Program-made: the position numbers and the translations under genes
Notes under the pieces: generated by a model
Databases searched by the model: none
Seen by the model: the letters and a program-made list of their open reading frames with translations, nothing else
Told to the model about the DNA's origin: nothing
Assembly (NCBI GenBank): GCA_002633005.1
Contig: NMRA01000005.1
Location: 287,678 to 351,677, forward strand
DNA: 64,000 nt
DNA from: Phoronis australis
Taxonomy: Eukaryota; Phoronida; Phoronidae
Direction of reading: 5' to 3'
Shown: piece by piece, positions 34,860 to 47,900 of the stretch
How the letters are laid out: the number at the start of each line of letters is the position of its first letter
Numbering within the stretch: position 1 is the stretch's first letter

Positions 34860-35730
34860 TCTAAAACGACTTTGTGTAATTTCATTGAGATTGTTCTTTG
34901 TCATCCGTCAAACCGGAAACTTCCGAGATGTGACTCTGCGAGCGCACTCACCTTGCACGTTACAGCCGTTTAAGGAAAAACAATCTAGTAAACGCCATTT
35001 TCTTGCATAATCCTCCGCCTTTTGTAACAAAAAAGTCTATCGTCGATGACCCGCACACGCACGCTCACTCACTCTCATACGCAGACGACCTTCAAAACAA
35101 ACGTCACGTGACAACAACATGTGCGTTCATCCTGAGATTTTTCTCGTGTTGTGGAGTACGATGTAGCGCAGATTTGGACTTAATCGCAATTAATCTGGAC
35201 TCCACAGGAACTTTAAAAATTGTAAAACATCAGGAAGATTTCAGGTTCGTCACGTTACAACAACGTGTGTTCATCCAGAGATTTTTCTCGTGTTGTGGGG
35301 TACGATGTAGCGCAGATTTGGACCTAATCGCAATTAATCTGGACTCCACATGAACTTTAAAAATTGTAAAACATAAGGAGGATTTCAGGTAATTTGTTGA
35401 GTCGAAACTATATTTTTATTCAAGAATTCAAGTTTTTCTATTGACGATCGCGATTCAGCGACCTATCAGTCGGCAAGTTTTCGCCCTAGGATTTCAGAGG
35501 AATTTTTTGAAAAATGATCGTAATTTAACAACGGAGTTTGATAGCAATGCACCACAGTTTTGTAGAAAGGCTGTCATAGGCTACAAATACGTCACAGAGC
35601 ATAAATTTGATGAATCCTAGCTTCCAATTTTACCCGGCGTTTCGGAAACCGGGTTTCAACTGCCTTAGGCTACAAAAAGCGTCCCCTCCCCGTGAAATTA
35701 TTTTTTCTAAGCGTTTATTAGAGCCAATAC
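34860..35730 (-). mobile_element. Inverted copy of the TIR element, with a 146-bp internal tandem duplication
   Basis: Reversed, it matches the left half of 27460-28895 (GTGACGTA, CATCAAATTTA, TTGCTATCAAAC, TTAAATTACGATCA). The stretch 35102-35247 is repeated head to tail as 35248-35393, which makes a duplicated 'RFFSCCGVRCSADLDLI' open frame that is not a gene. Confidence 0.7.
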
Positions 35731-38620
35731 ATCTTTCCACCAAGGCTAAGTGATGCAACGACATTATTCTTTGTTGTATTAGTTAACTGGTCTTGGCTAA
35801 TTATCGTTTTATGGCCTGGTCATCCATTCAGCCAAAAGTAGTTCCATAGGTGGCTTATCAGCCAATTATTCACGCATGCTGACTCACAATAGAAGCCTGA
35901 TAAGAGTGAAGGTGGATAAACGCGGTGTTCCTACAGTTTCTTGCGGTAGTGGATGTGTTCACGACATGTGTGTTTGAATCCGTGCTGCTAGGCGACTATC
36001 AACTAATGCCTAAATTGCATTGATCGAAGTGCCCTGTCACATAGGTCGAGAGCCCATTGCACGGGGCTTAGAACTCATGAACCCTCTTGGTCACCAGGTT
36101 CTTCGTTACAGAGTTGCAGAATCTGTAACCACATTAATCTGCTATCGATGCTTGGCGTTAACGCAAACTTCGCCACCAGTTTACAGGAGGCAGACAGCGC
36201 CCCTTTCAGCTTGTCTGGACTTAGGATACAACAGATTTTGAATCCTTAGGTCTGGAGACATGGCTTATGTAACTCTCTGATCCTCAGTTGCAAACAAGTC
36301 TGGTCGATTTACTCAATTCCCTTGAACTCCCCAAAGCAAGAGTCCGATGGGGACCCTCCGGGACAGGATCCACAGGTGGGTGTTTCGAGCGAAAGCAGCG
36401 ATTCCTGAACAAAAGCTTGGTTCGAATAGCAAGACCAACAACTGGCCATTATCGTCTCAAACATTCCTCCGTAGTCTAAATCCTTGAGAGGATTGTTTGA
36501 GCCATAAAGGCACGCCTAGTCACATTTGGCATTTGAACCAATGCTTTCGCTTGTCTGGTCCTCTCATAGCGCGGTCGCCGGGATCGCCATGATAAACCCG
36601 CGTTCCGTCCACGAAGCGAATTTTTAATTCATACACTGGTTTCGACTGGTTCCTTATTGGTATAAAAAGTGAAATCTGGGCGGGCAACGAACTGGCTGTC
36701 CCCTATTTGTAGAAAATAAGACGCCATGATGGCAAGCCAACTTGAAGAGCCACGTTTTCACTGACGATCTGTCAGTCCATCGTAGGTGACCTACTAGACG
36801 GGCTAGTTGAAACACGGTTACATAAAGTTAAGTAATCTAAATCAGAAATTAAAGTCCCGTGATTCGCCTACGTTCAAGTTTATGTAATTTGTCTACCAAA
36901 TAAATCTTTTACTGAAGTCATCGATATAGTCATAGTAAAATGGCTTAAAAATAAATTACATGCGCGCAACCAGCCTAAAAATGGGGGGGGGGGTCGAATT
37001 TTTGAGAATGTGGACTTTTTACTTAGATTCACGGAGATGTTTAAAAATATGAATTGTGTATTCGCCCATTTTTGTAGTTCTTGCCTTTTTAGTGGTCTTT
37101 TTTCTCATTTTCTACTTTTTTTCGGAGTTTTTGTTTATCTGAGACAGACCTTTTTGCCCACTGGAGGCTCGTTCTAGTCTGGGTGCGCGCAAAAAGTAAG
37201 GCTAAAACTCTGTTTTTAGTTAACAATTTCTAAGAAATTGAGACAAGAAACTTAATTTAGACAGGTAAAAGTTCCGTACTTGAGAGGAATTAACTTCATG
37301 ACAATTTGATTGGTAGCTTTGGGATTTACTACATGTATGTCCGTTCTGACGGTGAGACTGAACGCCGGTTTTCAACAATAGATGGTTTTAGTTTTAGATA
37401 TTGAACATGCATTTCAATCCCATGCATTTATCACCTAAAATGTAAATAAATAAAAATCAAATTTTTAACCGATCGACGGCTTTCTTTTACTAGCTGTAGT
37501 CCACGATGACATGCGTGAGGATGGAACTCATTTCTGTAATGGCGTGTGAATATCTGGGTTCGAGACTTCGTTTGTGTCCTAGTAACCTGCTTCACTTTCG
37601 GATAGTGAGAAAAATAGACTTGCCACAGGGTACGATGATTTAAGACCACTTCCAGGTCATCACACATGCGCAGAGACTTTCCAAGCGTTTCAGGCTCACT
37701 GCTCAATAAATCCTCATTACCCTGACGGCAATTGTTCACATAGGTAGCGCACAATATGGCTGACAAGTGAAGATTAAGAAAAACTTAGTCCATTAGTTGC
37801 ATGGCCTTTGTATTGTGTAAACATAAAACATTTGGCAGTTTCCATTATTTGTAGCGAAGTAACCCCTTTGCAAAAAAGGAAAATGACATTTTGGCAGTTA
37901 ATAGTGTGCGAGATAAGTGAATAATTACCGGCTTACCGTAGGCAGCACTGAAAGGAGCCCCAGAATGTCTTCTTTACCTTTTAAAGTTAAGTCACGTTTC
38001 TAAAAATGTAAACCTCTGCTCACGTCACCTCAGTTTTGAAGGCGTTCTTGATCATTCACCAAGAACACTTTACTTGAAAGTTATTTTAAACCTTTTAGCT
38101 GATGACATTCCTCAAACCGGAAGCAACGGTCCCGAATAGGGACTAAATTAAATTCTCTGAATCTACTGCGTATTTGTGAACTTGTGAAAACAATGATTGT
38201 CCTTTCTTATGCTATCTGAGTCTCATTTTTATAAGTCAGTTTTTGGCTTTGATACAAATCGTGAGTGAACTCTATGTTGAATTCTCAATAGTATTGAAAG
38301 TAAGTAGGAATCTTTTCAAGCAACGCCCCTAATTTAATGTACTTAGTAAGTTCCTAATTATTTTGACTGAATTATGTTAGAAAATGTAATTACTCAAAGA
38401 GAAACTCATAATACATATACAATGAAAGAAAAAATAATACATCTGTGAGTAAAGAACGAAAAAAAAACACCCAAAAGATTTAAGAAACTTATAGTTTGAG
38501 TCCCTATTTGAGACAAGTTAGTCATGGAATCCCGCAGTGGAATCACTATTCATTCAAACAACTCAGGCTTGTACAACACCAATGAATTCGGAAGCGTTTT
38601 TTAAGTCGCTTAATGGTTTG
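35731..38620. other. No gene recognised
   Basis: No supported exon. A 111-residue minus-strand frame at 37431-37766 and two plus-strand frames at 36020-36479 show no recognisable family or convincing splice sites. I looked here for the missing PARP catalytic motifs and did not find them. Confidence 0.4.
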
Positions 38621-38625
38621 AACAT

Positions 38626-38772
38626 AGGCGGATCCAGGGAGGGTCAAGGGGGTCCGGATCCCACCTTCTTCCCTTGATTTTAGAAATATGAAATCCAGCA
38701 TCGTTGACTTGGATCCCCCGTTTAACAAAATTCTTGATCCGACCCCCCTTTTAAAAAATGTGGATCCTCCAC
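38626..38772. repeat. Small GGCGGATCC-ended interspersed element
   Basis: About 147 bp from AGGCGGATCCAGG to GTGGATCCTCCAC, with inner phrases CTTGATTTTAGAAAT, TTGACTTGGATCCCCC and CCCTTTTAAAAAAT. A related copy lies at 63569-63733. Similar terminal sequences in inverted orientation suggest a MITE. Confidence 0.6.
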
Positions 38773-39282
38773 AACTAGTTGGATGTTTTTTTTTTGTTAA
38801 TGGAACTTCGTTGAAAACATGACTAAACTTTTTGTTTGAAAGCTTGATACAGAGTCGCTCGTAGTGTCGAAACAATCTCCTTTCTTCAAGTGTGCAGCTT
38901 CATGTACTAGCAAAACACCGAGACTGGGACATCAAAAACAATTAAATAAAAACACAAGCTACATTTCGAGACATTGTGTCTCATTATCAGGCAATAAGTG
39001 GAATGAACATATACGTAGCGAAATAAACAAGTGAAATACACGTGACAGTGGGAAGAGGGGCATACAAACAGAGAGTGTGATTGCAACACACGGTGGGAAG
39101 CCCGCAACCCTATCGAACAGCGTGCGGTACACACGTGTGAGCCGCTCATTCATCACAGGTTTTTCGTGACTTATCAACAGCGATTCCTAAATCTTTAAAC
39201 GAAATGTGTCATTTTCAAAACGGAGAATGATGGTATTTTCTACTATGCCTAGTTAACTTTCGGCCACATTGGTTTACAAAAT

Positions 39283-39422
39283 GCAGGGGCGGATCCAGGA
39301 TTTTGAGTTGGGGGGTGGGGGCAGGGCAGACATTCGCATCCCCGAGCTACCAAATGGAATCTGGGAGAATTTTAGGGAGGGGCATGGCCCCCTTGTCCCC
39401 TCCCCCCTAAATCCGTCCCTGC
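39283..39422. repeat. Small MITE-like element (GGGGCGGATCCAGG family)
   Basis: A 140-bp unit with inverted ends, GCAGGGGCGGAT on the left and ATCCGTCCCTGC on the right, and inner CTGGGAGAATTTTAGG. A related copy is interrupted by the assembly gap at 41369-41729. Confidence 0.65.
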
Positions 39423-40288
39423 TTTCGTAAAATTTATGAAACTGGACCAATTAATGGGCTTTTTTGCACACTTGTCGGAGTGAGAGAAATGAGTTGTTGT
39501 GTCACGTGACCATCACGAGAAGGTGCTTATAAAATTAGGTAGCCTCGCGTAGCAATGAGTGATTGAAACGTAGCATTATCGCGGAGGAAAAAGCCTGCGT
39601 AAAAGACAAGACGACATTTAGAACTGGCTCGGAGAGACTAAGCGATAAAATCTCTGTACTCGGATAAGATGTGTGTTCAAATTTCAAAGTAGCTGCCGGG
39701 TAACTTTTTTAGAGTTTCCTAAGCTGCGCTACATCCGAAAACCGGCGGGACAGCTAACAAGCGTTCTCGCAAGCAATGGCATTTCTAAAAATAACTTACG
39801 ACCTTACTTTAATGTTTGAGTATCTCCTACAATCCTTTGTGATTCCTACGGATAACGAAGGGCAATATTTTATCGCACACAAATCGTCTCCCCAGTTCAA
39901 AATAACGCCACTGTCAGAACTGAATAAGTCAGTGTAGGCTTATCACTCCAGTAACCTTCAGGATTTATGCCGGGGTTACGTGCTGAAGTTTATTAGGATT
40001 GTTTCTCGATCACTTTCTGCTATTAACTGTACGGTCGAAGCACACATAACTAGTAGAATCAAAAACATACAGTTAGTACTATATACTTGAGATTCATGAC
40101 AATAGGGCCGTCCCGGATTACACAATAACACTCGAATCTCGCTGTATTTGCCATAAACATTCGTCAGGCACATTTGCTGCCTCGTTTTCGAGCCACTGGA
40201 GTTTCACATATTATTTGTTGTTGTCTGATTCTTAACAAGTTTTTCTCGGTTGCATTACTCTATTCGTTCTTCCTAACAAAGTATTAAA

Positions 40289-40393
40289 TGTTGTGTTGTG
40301 GGCTGCAACACCGGCGTGAAAACGTTTTATAAACTGGACAAATACCCGTCGATGCGTGATCTAAAATTCTTTTGCCTTCCCGACATTAATTAA
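40289..40393 (+). pseudogene. Possible THAP-type zinc finger fragment
   Basis: One frame reads CCVVGCNTGVKTFYKL and FFCLPDIN before a stop. C-x4-C with a following Asn and an F-x-x-P-type stretch resemble the start of a THAP domain, found in some host genes and in P-element-like transposases. Only the start is present, so this is a weak call. Confidence 0.25.
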
Positions 40394-41226
40394 TGAGAGA
40401 CACGAAAATCTGATGTGCCTGATTTCAAAAACTAGATCACGTACCTACTTATTTCCATAATAATGGCGAATAAAAGTTCTTTCCAAGGATAGTCCTGAAA
40501 AAAGCTTGAAATGCTATTCCCAGAAATTGTTGTTCACATTGCTGGGTAAAGAATTGTTATCAGTTTTCTGTGTTTATGCTTTTTTGACCCCGTTAATTAT
40601 CGTCAGAAATTTCAGGCAATATTTCCAATTTCTATTTATTATTATTACTGAGACCATGGATGAGTTAATCTATAACACCAAACTATTTCACTGTCCAGCA
40701 GTTTCTATAATTTTTCAATTCCAAAAATGAGATTTCATGTTAAAATTTGACACTGATTTTGAGCGAAAACTGATGTGCCCGACTTTTAAACTATTTATCA
40801 GAGTAGGAATTGTATTAAACTACATTTTAGTAATATAACATAAGCAAGTAAACTGCAACGCATAGTACGATCCAAATCCGTGACATAGGGTATATCACCC
40901 ACATAAGGCTTTTTGTCTGGTCTGAAGCGCACTGCACTCTTAAGGTAGGAAACTGGTTGGTTTTCTCATCGGAATGTGTGAATGAATGAGCTTATGAAAA
41001 ACTTATACGTTCATGGCACTGTAGTCATGATATGAATAAAAGAATGAAAAGAGAAAACAAGATATTGCGGTTTTAATATGGGTGTGCCTTCTATATTCGT
41101 CTTTTATCTATTTTATTCATAAAACGTACTTAGTCGGCACGCATCTGTTTGCAAATTTTATAATGAACACGCGGTTTACTCCGTGGATGGGCGGACACAG
41201 GTTATCGCTGACCGGTGTTTAATTAG

Positions 41227-41285
41227 TAGCTTTCGGTGCGACGATAGACTGAAAACTGCTTCGAGTTAATCACTTTATTAACTTC
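41227..41285 (-). mobile_element. Fragment of the solo-LTR family
   Basis: Reversed, the stretch with GCTTTCGGTGCGACGATAGACTGAA matches the end of the LTR at about 12395-12455, including the reversed AATAAAG signal. Only this short piece was seen. Confidence 0.65.
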
Positions 41286-41368
41286 GGCCCCACGTACCAA
41301 GTCTACTCAAGCAATACGTACTACGTAATGTCTGTTCTATGCTCCAGGTAGTGCTGCAAAACCTTGAC

Positions 41369-41729
41369 CAGGGGCAGATCCAGGATTTTGAGTTGGGGGG
41401 CGGAGCAGAGTATTAGCCAGGAATTTGCCCGTCAGACACTTACACCCCGAATTACCAAATTTAATCTGGGAGAATTTTAGGNNNNNNNNNNNNNNNNNNN
41501 NNNNNNNNNNNNNNNNNNNNNNNNNNNNNNNNNNNNNNNNNNNNNNNNNNNNNNNNNNNNNNNNNNNNNNNNNNNNNNNNNNNNNNNNNNNNNNNNNNNN
41601 NNNNNNNNNNNNNNNNNNNNNNNNNNNNNNNNNNNNNNNNNNNNNNNNNNNNNNNNNNNNNNNNNNNNNNNNNNNNNNNNNNNNNNNNNNNNNNNNNNNN
41701 NNNNNNCCCCCCTCTAAATCCGCCACTGA
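41369..41729. repeat. MITE-like element containing a 225-base assembly gap
   Basis: The left part (GGGGCAGATCCAGGATTTTGAGTTGGGGGG and CTGGGAGAATTTTAGG) and right part (CCCCCCTCTAAATCCGCCACTG) match the two ends of the 39283-39422 element. Positions 41482-41706 are N. Open frames spanning the gap are artefacts. Confidence 0.7.
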
Positions 41730-42558
41730 AATGATCTTGAATGGACACCCCCTGCAAGTGCATAGATAACCGTCGCGAGAGAGAAACACCGTGTGTCCAA
41801 TGCCAACGCTGTTCACGAGAATGAACTAAGACATTCGCCCTCATGACATGTGAATTGGTGAATAACATTTTATTTGGCCATTGGTGGTAGTCTTTCACGA
41901 CTGGGGTTGTTTTTCATGACGTGACTTTATATTCTGATAATAAATAACTAAATTCAATCTATCACCAGATTTGACCACCTTAACATTATCCTTGCAATTT
42001 TTCGTCACTCAGATAATTATTAGTCAAGACACAGTTCTCATAATACACGTTCTTAGTGGTACTATTACTGGGTTCAGTCAACATGAGAGTCAATCCCAGA
42101 TATGAAGAATCTAACGTGGGTTATCAACAAAAGAATTAGTACAACCATTGTTGACAAGAACTTGTTTTATGAGTTGGGGACTCGCGTTGAATGCTTGCCA
42201 ATGATATCTGATGCGCTCTCTTGAGGTAACTAGTCAAAACCGCTAGGTTGTAGGGCTGAGGGCTTTCAAACAAAAAAGTTTAGTCGTTTTTCAGCGAAGC
42301 CTGTGTCAACGAAGGGCTGCTACCGAACTATACTAGTTTGTAAATGGAAATAGAATATTATTTCAGTAGCTAATATTAGAGACCGATTTCACGAGGGTAA
42401 AAGGTATAACTCAGGGCAAAATCCAGCAAAGGAACTTGAGACTTTGTCCACTTGAATATGCTGCTAGGCACAATAGTAAATGCGGGCGTGAACAAATCAT
42501 TCATAAAGAGAGAATAAACATTACTATAATTTAATTGACAATTTACATTTAATTATTA

Positions 42559-44315
42559 CAAAGTTAACATACAAAATTGTAAATATCATATCAAAACTAC
42601 CCAAGTGTAATATATCCATAATTAACTGACCTTACAAAAACTTATGGGAGAAGAGTGCTTCCAACAAGCCATATATAGCCATAATTAAGTCAAGTTAAAA
42701 CATATAGCAATAACTAGGTCAAGTTAAAACCTATAGCGATAATTAAGTCAAGTTAAAACATATAGCGATAATTAGGTCAAGTTAATACATTTGCAGACTG
42801 GGAGATATAGAAACAGTGACCTCCCATGCAATATTGTATCACTACTCTTAACTCATTGTTTCAAAATGCACTTCTCATAACAGACAATTTTTAAAGATTT
42901 TGAAACTATTCGGCTTTCAACCTACGATAACCACTCCCACTTTCCACATAACATGTGACGTCTGGACCCCAGGGGACATTTGACAACCACTATCCACTCA
43001 TGTGACAATAGAAGCATAATCACACAATGGCTGTGTATAACTAGACATTCTCAAAGTTGCAGTAAAATCTCATTTGTAAATACCTCTTTGGTTTGACTGC
43101 ATAAAATTTGCAGAGGCAAGATTATAAAGCTATGGCCATCACGTGACTATCACATGACTTTAAAACCATGCGTTAACCTACTCTGTCCAACAGATTAAAT
43201 CATACCTGCTACTAATGAATACGTAAGCTGGAAAAAACAATAAAAATCATGAAAATGCAGACAGATAGCCAGGAATTTTTCAGTGTGAAATCCATAAAAT
43301 TGAAATGTTAATAATAGGCACTGGAGGATGCACTCCAATGGCAAGTTGAGTACATACACAAAAATAGTGTTCCTCTCAACCAAGGAAGATATTGTTGAAT
43401 GCTAAATATGGATAAAAGGAGACAAGACAGACNCAAAGTTAACATACAAAATTGTAAATATCATATCAAAACTACCCAAGTGTAATATATCCATAATTAA
43501 CTGACCTTACAAAAACTTATGGGAGAAGAGTGCTTCCAACAAGCCATATATAGCCATAATTAAGTCAAGTTAAAACATATAGCAATAACTAGGTCAAGTT
43601 AAAACCTATAGCGATAATTAAGTCAAGTTAAAACATATAGCGATAATTAGGTCAAGTTAATAGATGTGCAGACTGGGAGATGTAGAAACAGTGACTGCGG
43701 TAGACCTCCCATGCAATATTGTATCACTACTCTTAACTCATTGTTTCAAAATGCACTTCTCATCACAGACAATTTTTAAAGATTTTGAAACTATTCGGCT
43801 TTCAACCTACGATAACCACTCCCACTTTCCACATAACACGTGACGTCTCGACCCCAGGGGACATTTGACAACCACGATCCACTCATGTGACAATAGAAGC
43901 ATACTCACACAATGGCTGTGTATAACTAGACATTCTCAAAGTTGCAGTAAAATCTCATTTGTAAATACCTCTTTGGTTTGACTGCATAAAATTTGCAGAG
44001 GCAAGATTATAATGCTATGGCCATCACGTGACTATCACATGACTTTAAAACCATGCGTTAACCTACTCTGTCCAACAGATTAAATCATACCTGCTACTAA
44101 TGAACACGTAAGCAGGAAAAAAACAATAAAAATCATGAAAATGCATCAGATAGCCAGGGATTTTTCAGTGTGAAATCCATAAAATTGAAATGTTAATAAT
44201 AGGCACTGGAGGATGCACTCCAATGGCAAGTTGAGTACATACACAAAAATAGTGTTCCTCTCAACCAAGGAAGATATTGTTTAACGCTAAATATGGATAA
44301 AAGGAGACAAGACAG
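42559..44315. repeat. Near-identical direct duplication joined by a single N (probable unmerged alleles)
   Basis: Copy 1 (42559-43432) and copy 2 (43434-44315) both run from CAAAGTTAACATAC to GGAGACAAGACAGAC and differ by a few substitutions and small indels (for example an extra TGCGGTAGA in copy 2). The only thing between them is one N at 43433. Each contains four copies of a short tandem unit, ATAATTA(A/G)GTCAAGTTAAAAC. The region lies beyond the stop codon of Prickle and may be its 3' UTR or downstream DNA. Confidence 0.8.
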
Positions 44316-44974
44316 ACGCTTTCTACTCATCTCCAGTTGCAAGAACGTGCTAAATACAAAATACAATTTCCGAAGACAAAAATAATCATAGAAGATCAAA
44401 CCGGGATGTACATAAATTATCTGAACACACAGATTTCCTCTATACTAAAATACTTCACAAAAGATCAGAAATGCTTCACCAAGCATAAAAACTGAAATGG
44501 CAAGTAAGAAACATCCAGGAATATTGCACTACAATAAACAATAGACAACATCCAATAACCGCCACAGAGAGCTGGTATTTACAGCAATAGTGGACATTCA
44601 AATGAAGTTTGCGCTTTGAATACACAGGCAGTCTCAAGTTACAAAAATCTCACAAATACAATAAATACGTTGTAATTAAATGATTGAAAATCATTAGGCA
44701 TAAGACAACTCCGAAGTTATAATGCATGGGACCATTACTTCATAAATACAAAACAAATACATATTTCATGAAATATTTCTGGTATGTATGCTAATAGTGA
44801 GTTCCCCGATAAAAATTCCAAATCAGTTGTGTATAAAATTCTGTAGGAAATTAAGTCTCTTCACAACATATCATAACCAAGGCACTAGGCACGAGCACGT
44901 CTTTGTAGGTAAAATACATCTGTAACAAGTATCTGTATAAAGTTGTAAATTAGTTATTAAAGGTTGAATTATTT

Positions 44975-47900
44975 TCAAGAAACAGAGCAATGTTTGCTTT
45001 TATTTTTCTTTTTTTTGGCAGGTTCAAGTGGTCCAGTGGTCACCCTAGAGGGTGACGGTGTCAAGTCAAAGTCATCACTCACGTAAGATATCTTCAAACC
45101 ATTTGGCCTTTGATAGTAACTGTCTTCATCGGAGTCCGAGTCACTGGAGCAAGTATCACACTGGTCGTGATATAAGTCCGGACTCTTAGTGGCCGTCACA
45201 CTGCCAACAACTGTCTTTGACGGAGACGGCCGTGATATTGGATTCATCTTTTCATCTTCTGAGCCGAGATCTTGATTCAATCGTTCCACAATGACTTGTC
45301 GTCTTGTTTTTAAATGTGGGGATGCACCATAATCTAGAAGAGACGAAACTGCAGTGCCTGTTGGATTATTAGGGTCAAATCTGTTGGCAAATGGATCCTG
45401 TGAGGGATCAAAGCGAACAGTTAAATTCTTGTCTGCACCAGCACGACTCATGTCTCCACGGAGATTACTCTTGAGGGAAGACTGGGGGGATTCCTGCCCG
45501 GTCAGTTTATCCTGCATGAAGTGTTCCAGGTTAATATCGTAGGCACTGATAGGCTGACGTCCGCGACTGTTCATAGAGATATCTTTGGCACCAGGTGGCA
45601 CCTGCATCTGCCTGCTGCACTCTACAGAACAGAAGATCACACCGTGCTTAGGCAAGAACGGCTGACCCAACAGAGACTTGTTACATGTTTGGCAGGAGAA
45701 GCACTGGTCAGTGGCATGCCAGTGTTGACTGTCATGTGTCATCTGACCTTCGTCCACAGCTATGTGTTCACCGCACGTGTCACAGTACTCAGAGAACAGT
45801 CTCTCAAAACAGTCGCAACAATATGGCCGCCCCTCGCGCATGATATATCGTTGACCGCCTAATTGCCGATCACACTCAAAACAACAGAAGTGTTTCATAT
45901 GCCAACTCCTCGTCTCAGCCTCTGTGCACTCGTCGGCAAATATGATCTGAAATTATAATAACAAGGATTGAACTTGGAATATAGGTTACAGTGTACCTCT
46001 GTGTAACTAAACAATTACAGTCATTACATGAAGATACAATTCAAACAAGATATGTCACAGTCTTCCTAATGTGTAAAGTCTGCTGCCTTACTCAGAGATC
46101 GCTCAAACTGTCTTATTTGAAGACATTTCAAGCACTTTTGTAAAAAACAACTTTGCACAACTGATCAACATACAACCACATGCGCCTTATTTTTGCAGCA
46201 GTAAAAGTTGCGGTAATTCAGACAACTTAATGTCGTGTAAACTCTGTAAACCTTACCTCATCACACGCACTACAGCGAGGCTTCAACAGCTCGGCATGGT
46301 GCCGACCACAGTAAAGCTTGCAGTCTTTACAGAAGTAGATCAAATCGACCAGAAGTTCCTGACATGTTGCGCAGACGAAGCAGGACGGGTGCCAACAGGT
46401 GTCATGACCAGCACGGGATGCAAACACAGCCAGGTCTCCACTGGTAACTGTTTCACCACACTACAGGAGGTAAAAATGTTAATTACTTCAAACTTAGTTG
46501 AGAACAGTAAGGACTGTTATACAAGGAGAGAAGAACACTGTTGACTTTTTACTTAAAGTTTCTTTTTCGTTCCAGTGACCACTTAGAACATAAAATTATG
46601 AAATGAGACAAATAAACCTACCAGATGTCATTTCTTGCCATCATAGATTAATTAGTTTGAACATTCCCTAAGAAAGAAACTGAGATCGAATAGCAGAGGT
46701 TAAATTTCAAAATGGCTGGCCAGCCCCATGAGCTTTTAAAATGTTTTTTTTTTCAGTCATAAATGCTGAGGTTATTCTTCATAGCAAGAGTTCTTTTGAA
46801 GTTTTGCAAGTTCCAAATCATCCTTTTTTAGTCTGCGAGTGAGGCGGCTACTCCAGATGCCGACTTCTGATGATGCAATGAATTGAAGATGAATCAGATT
46901 GGGGTTTAAAGAGAAAAGTGAAAATAAATGCGATAATAAGCAGACGACAATCATTTTTTGATGATTTTAATGACAATGTTCAGGAATATGACAAGAAAGC
47001 ATGACATTGTGCAGCTATGTTACAAGGGTTTAAAGGAAAATGATTCATTTTCAACATTTCGTGACATTAACCAGGACATTCTACTCGGTGGTGACATTAA
47101 GTAACCTCCATTGTAATATGTGGGAAGGAACTGAGACTTTAAGACAGCGATGAAAGCTAAAAACACAAGCACAGTGAAATCAGCCACAGTTCTGTCCTCA
47201 GGCATATTATCAACCAGTCCCTCAATACTGACACAGTGAAATAAACATGTACAGGGAAGTCTACTTTCACAATTTCCCAGAAGCCCCTCGACTTCCTCTA
47301 AACACTGAACATACAGTGCATTGCTAACCTGCTCACACACTGCACTCTGCAACTGTAGTGACCTCACTGTTCCACGACCCAGTGCCTCCCTCTTGCGTTG
47401 TACGCTGAACATTCGCAGTTCCTTTTTCTCCTCCTCGCTCAGACCGTTACAGTAGCGCACCTCGTTGTCGTGCGGAGGAAGCTGCTGCAGCAACTGCCTG
47501 ATGCGGTACTTCTCTCCTGCGCTTCCCACATACGGCACTTTGTCTTCAGGGAGGACACTAAAGTACTGGTGCACCTAGATGATCAGCCAGTATTGCGATT
47601 ATCCTCATTATCATTACATGTCTCCTAGGCACAACGGCGTTTACTATTAATGAAATCGGAGAGATTTGCCCTAGCATACATGATAGAAAATTTTTATAGT
47701 AAATTCTGTTTTACTATTTCTTAAAGTGATCGAAAACAAAACAATGGTGTAAGAGTTGCCTTATGATTTAAACAGTTAAAACTGTTTTGCTGTATAGAAA
47801 ATATGAGGCAATTTCGATATCCTGCGTCATCAGAGTTCCTGAGATTCATTACTGTCAACATCCCATCACAGGAGACAAGAGGTCTTCGAGGATCTCGGAA

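Noticed and set aside
35003-35353. 116-residue frame with an internal repeat (RFFSCCGVRCSADLDLI twice)
   Set aside because: It arises from a 146-bp tandem duplication inside a noncoding TIR element.
41337-41898. Frames of 114-159 residues across the N run
   Set aside because: Most of each frame is undetermined sequence; they exist only because N gives no stop codons.
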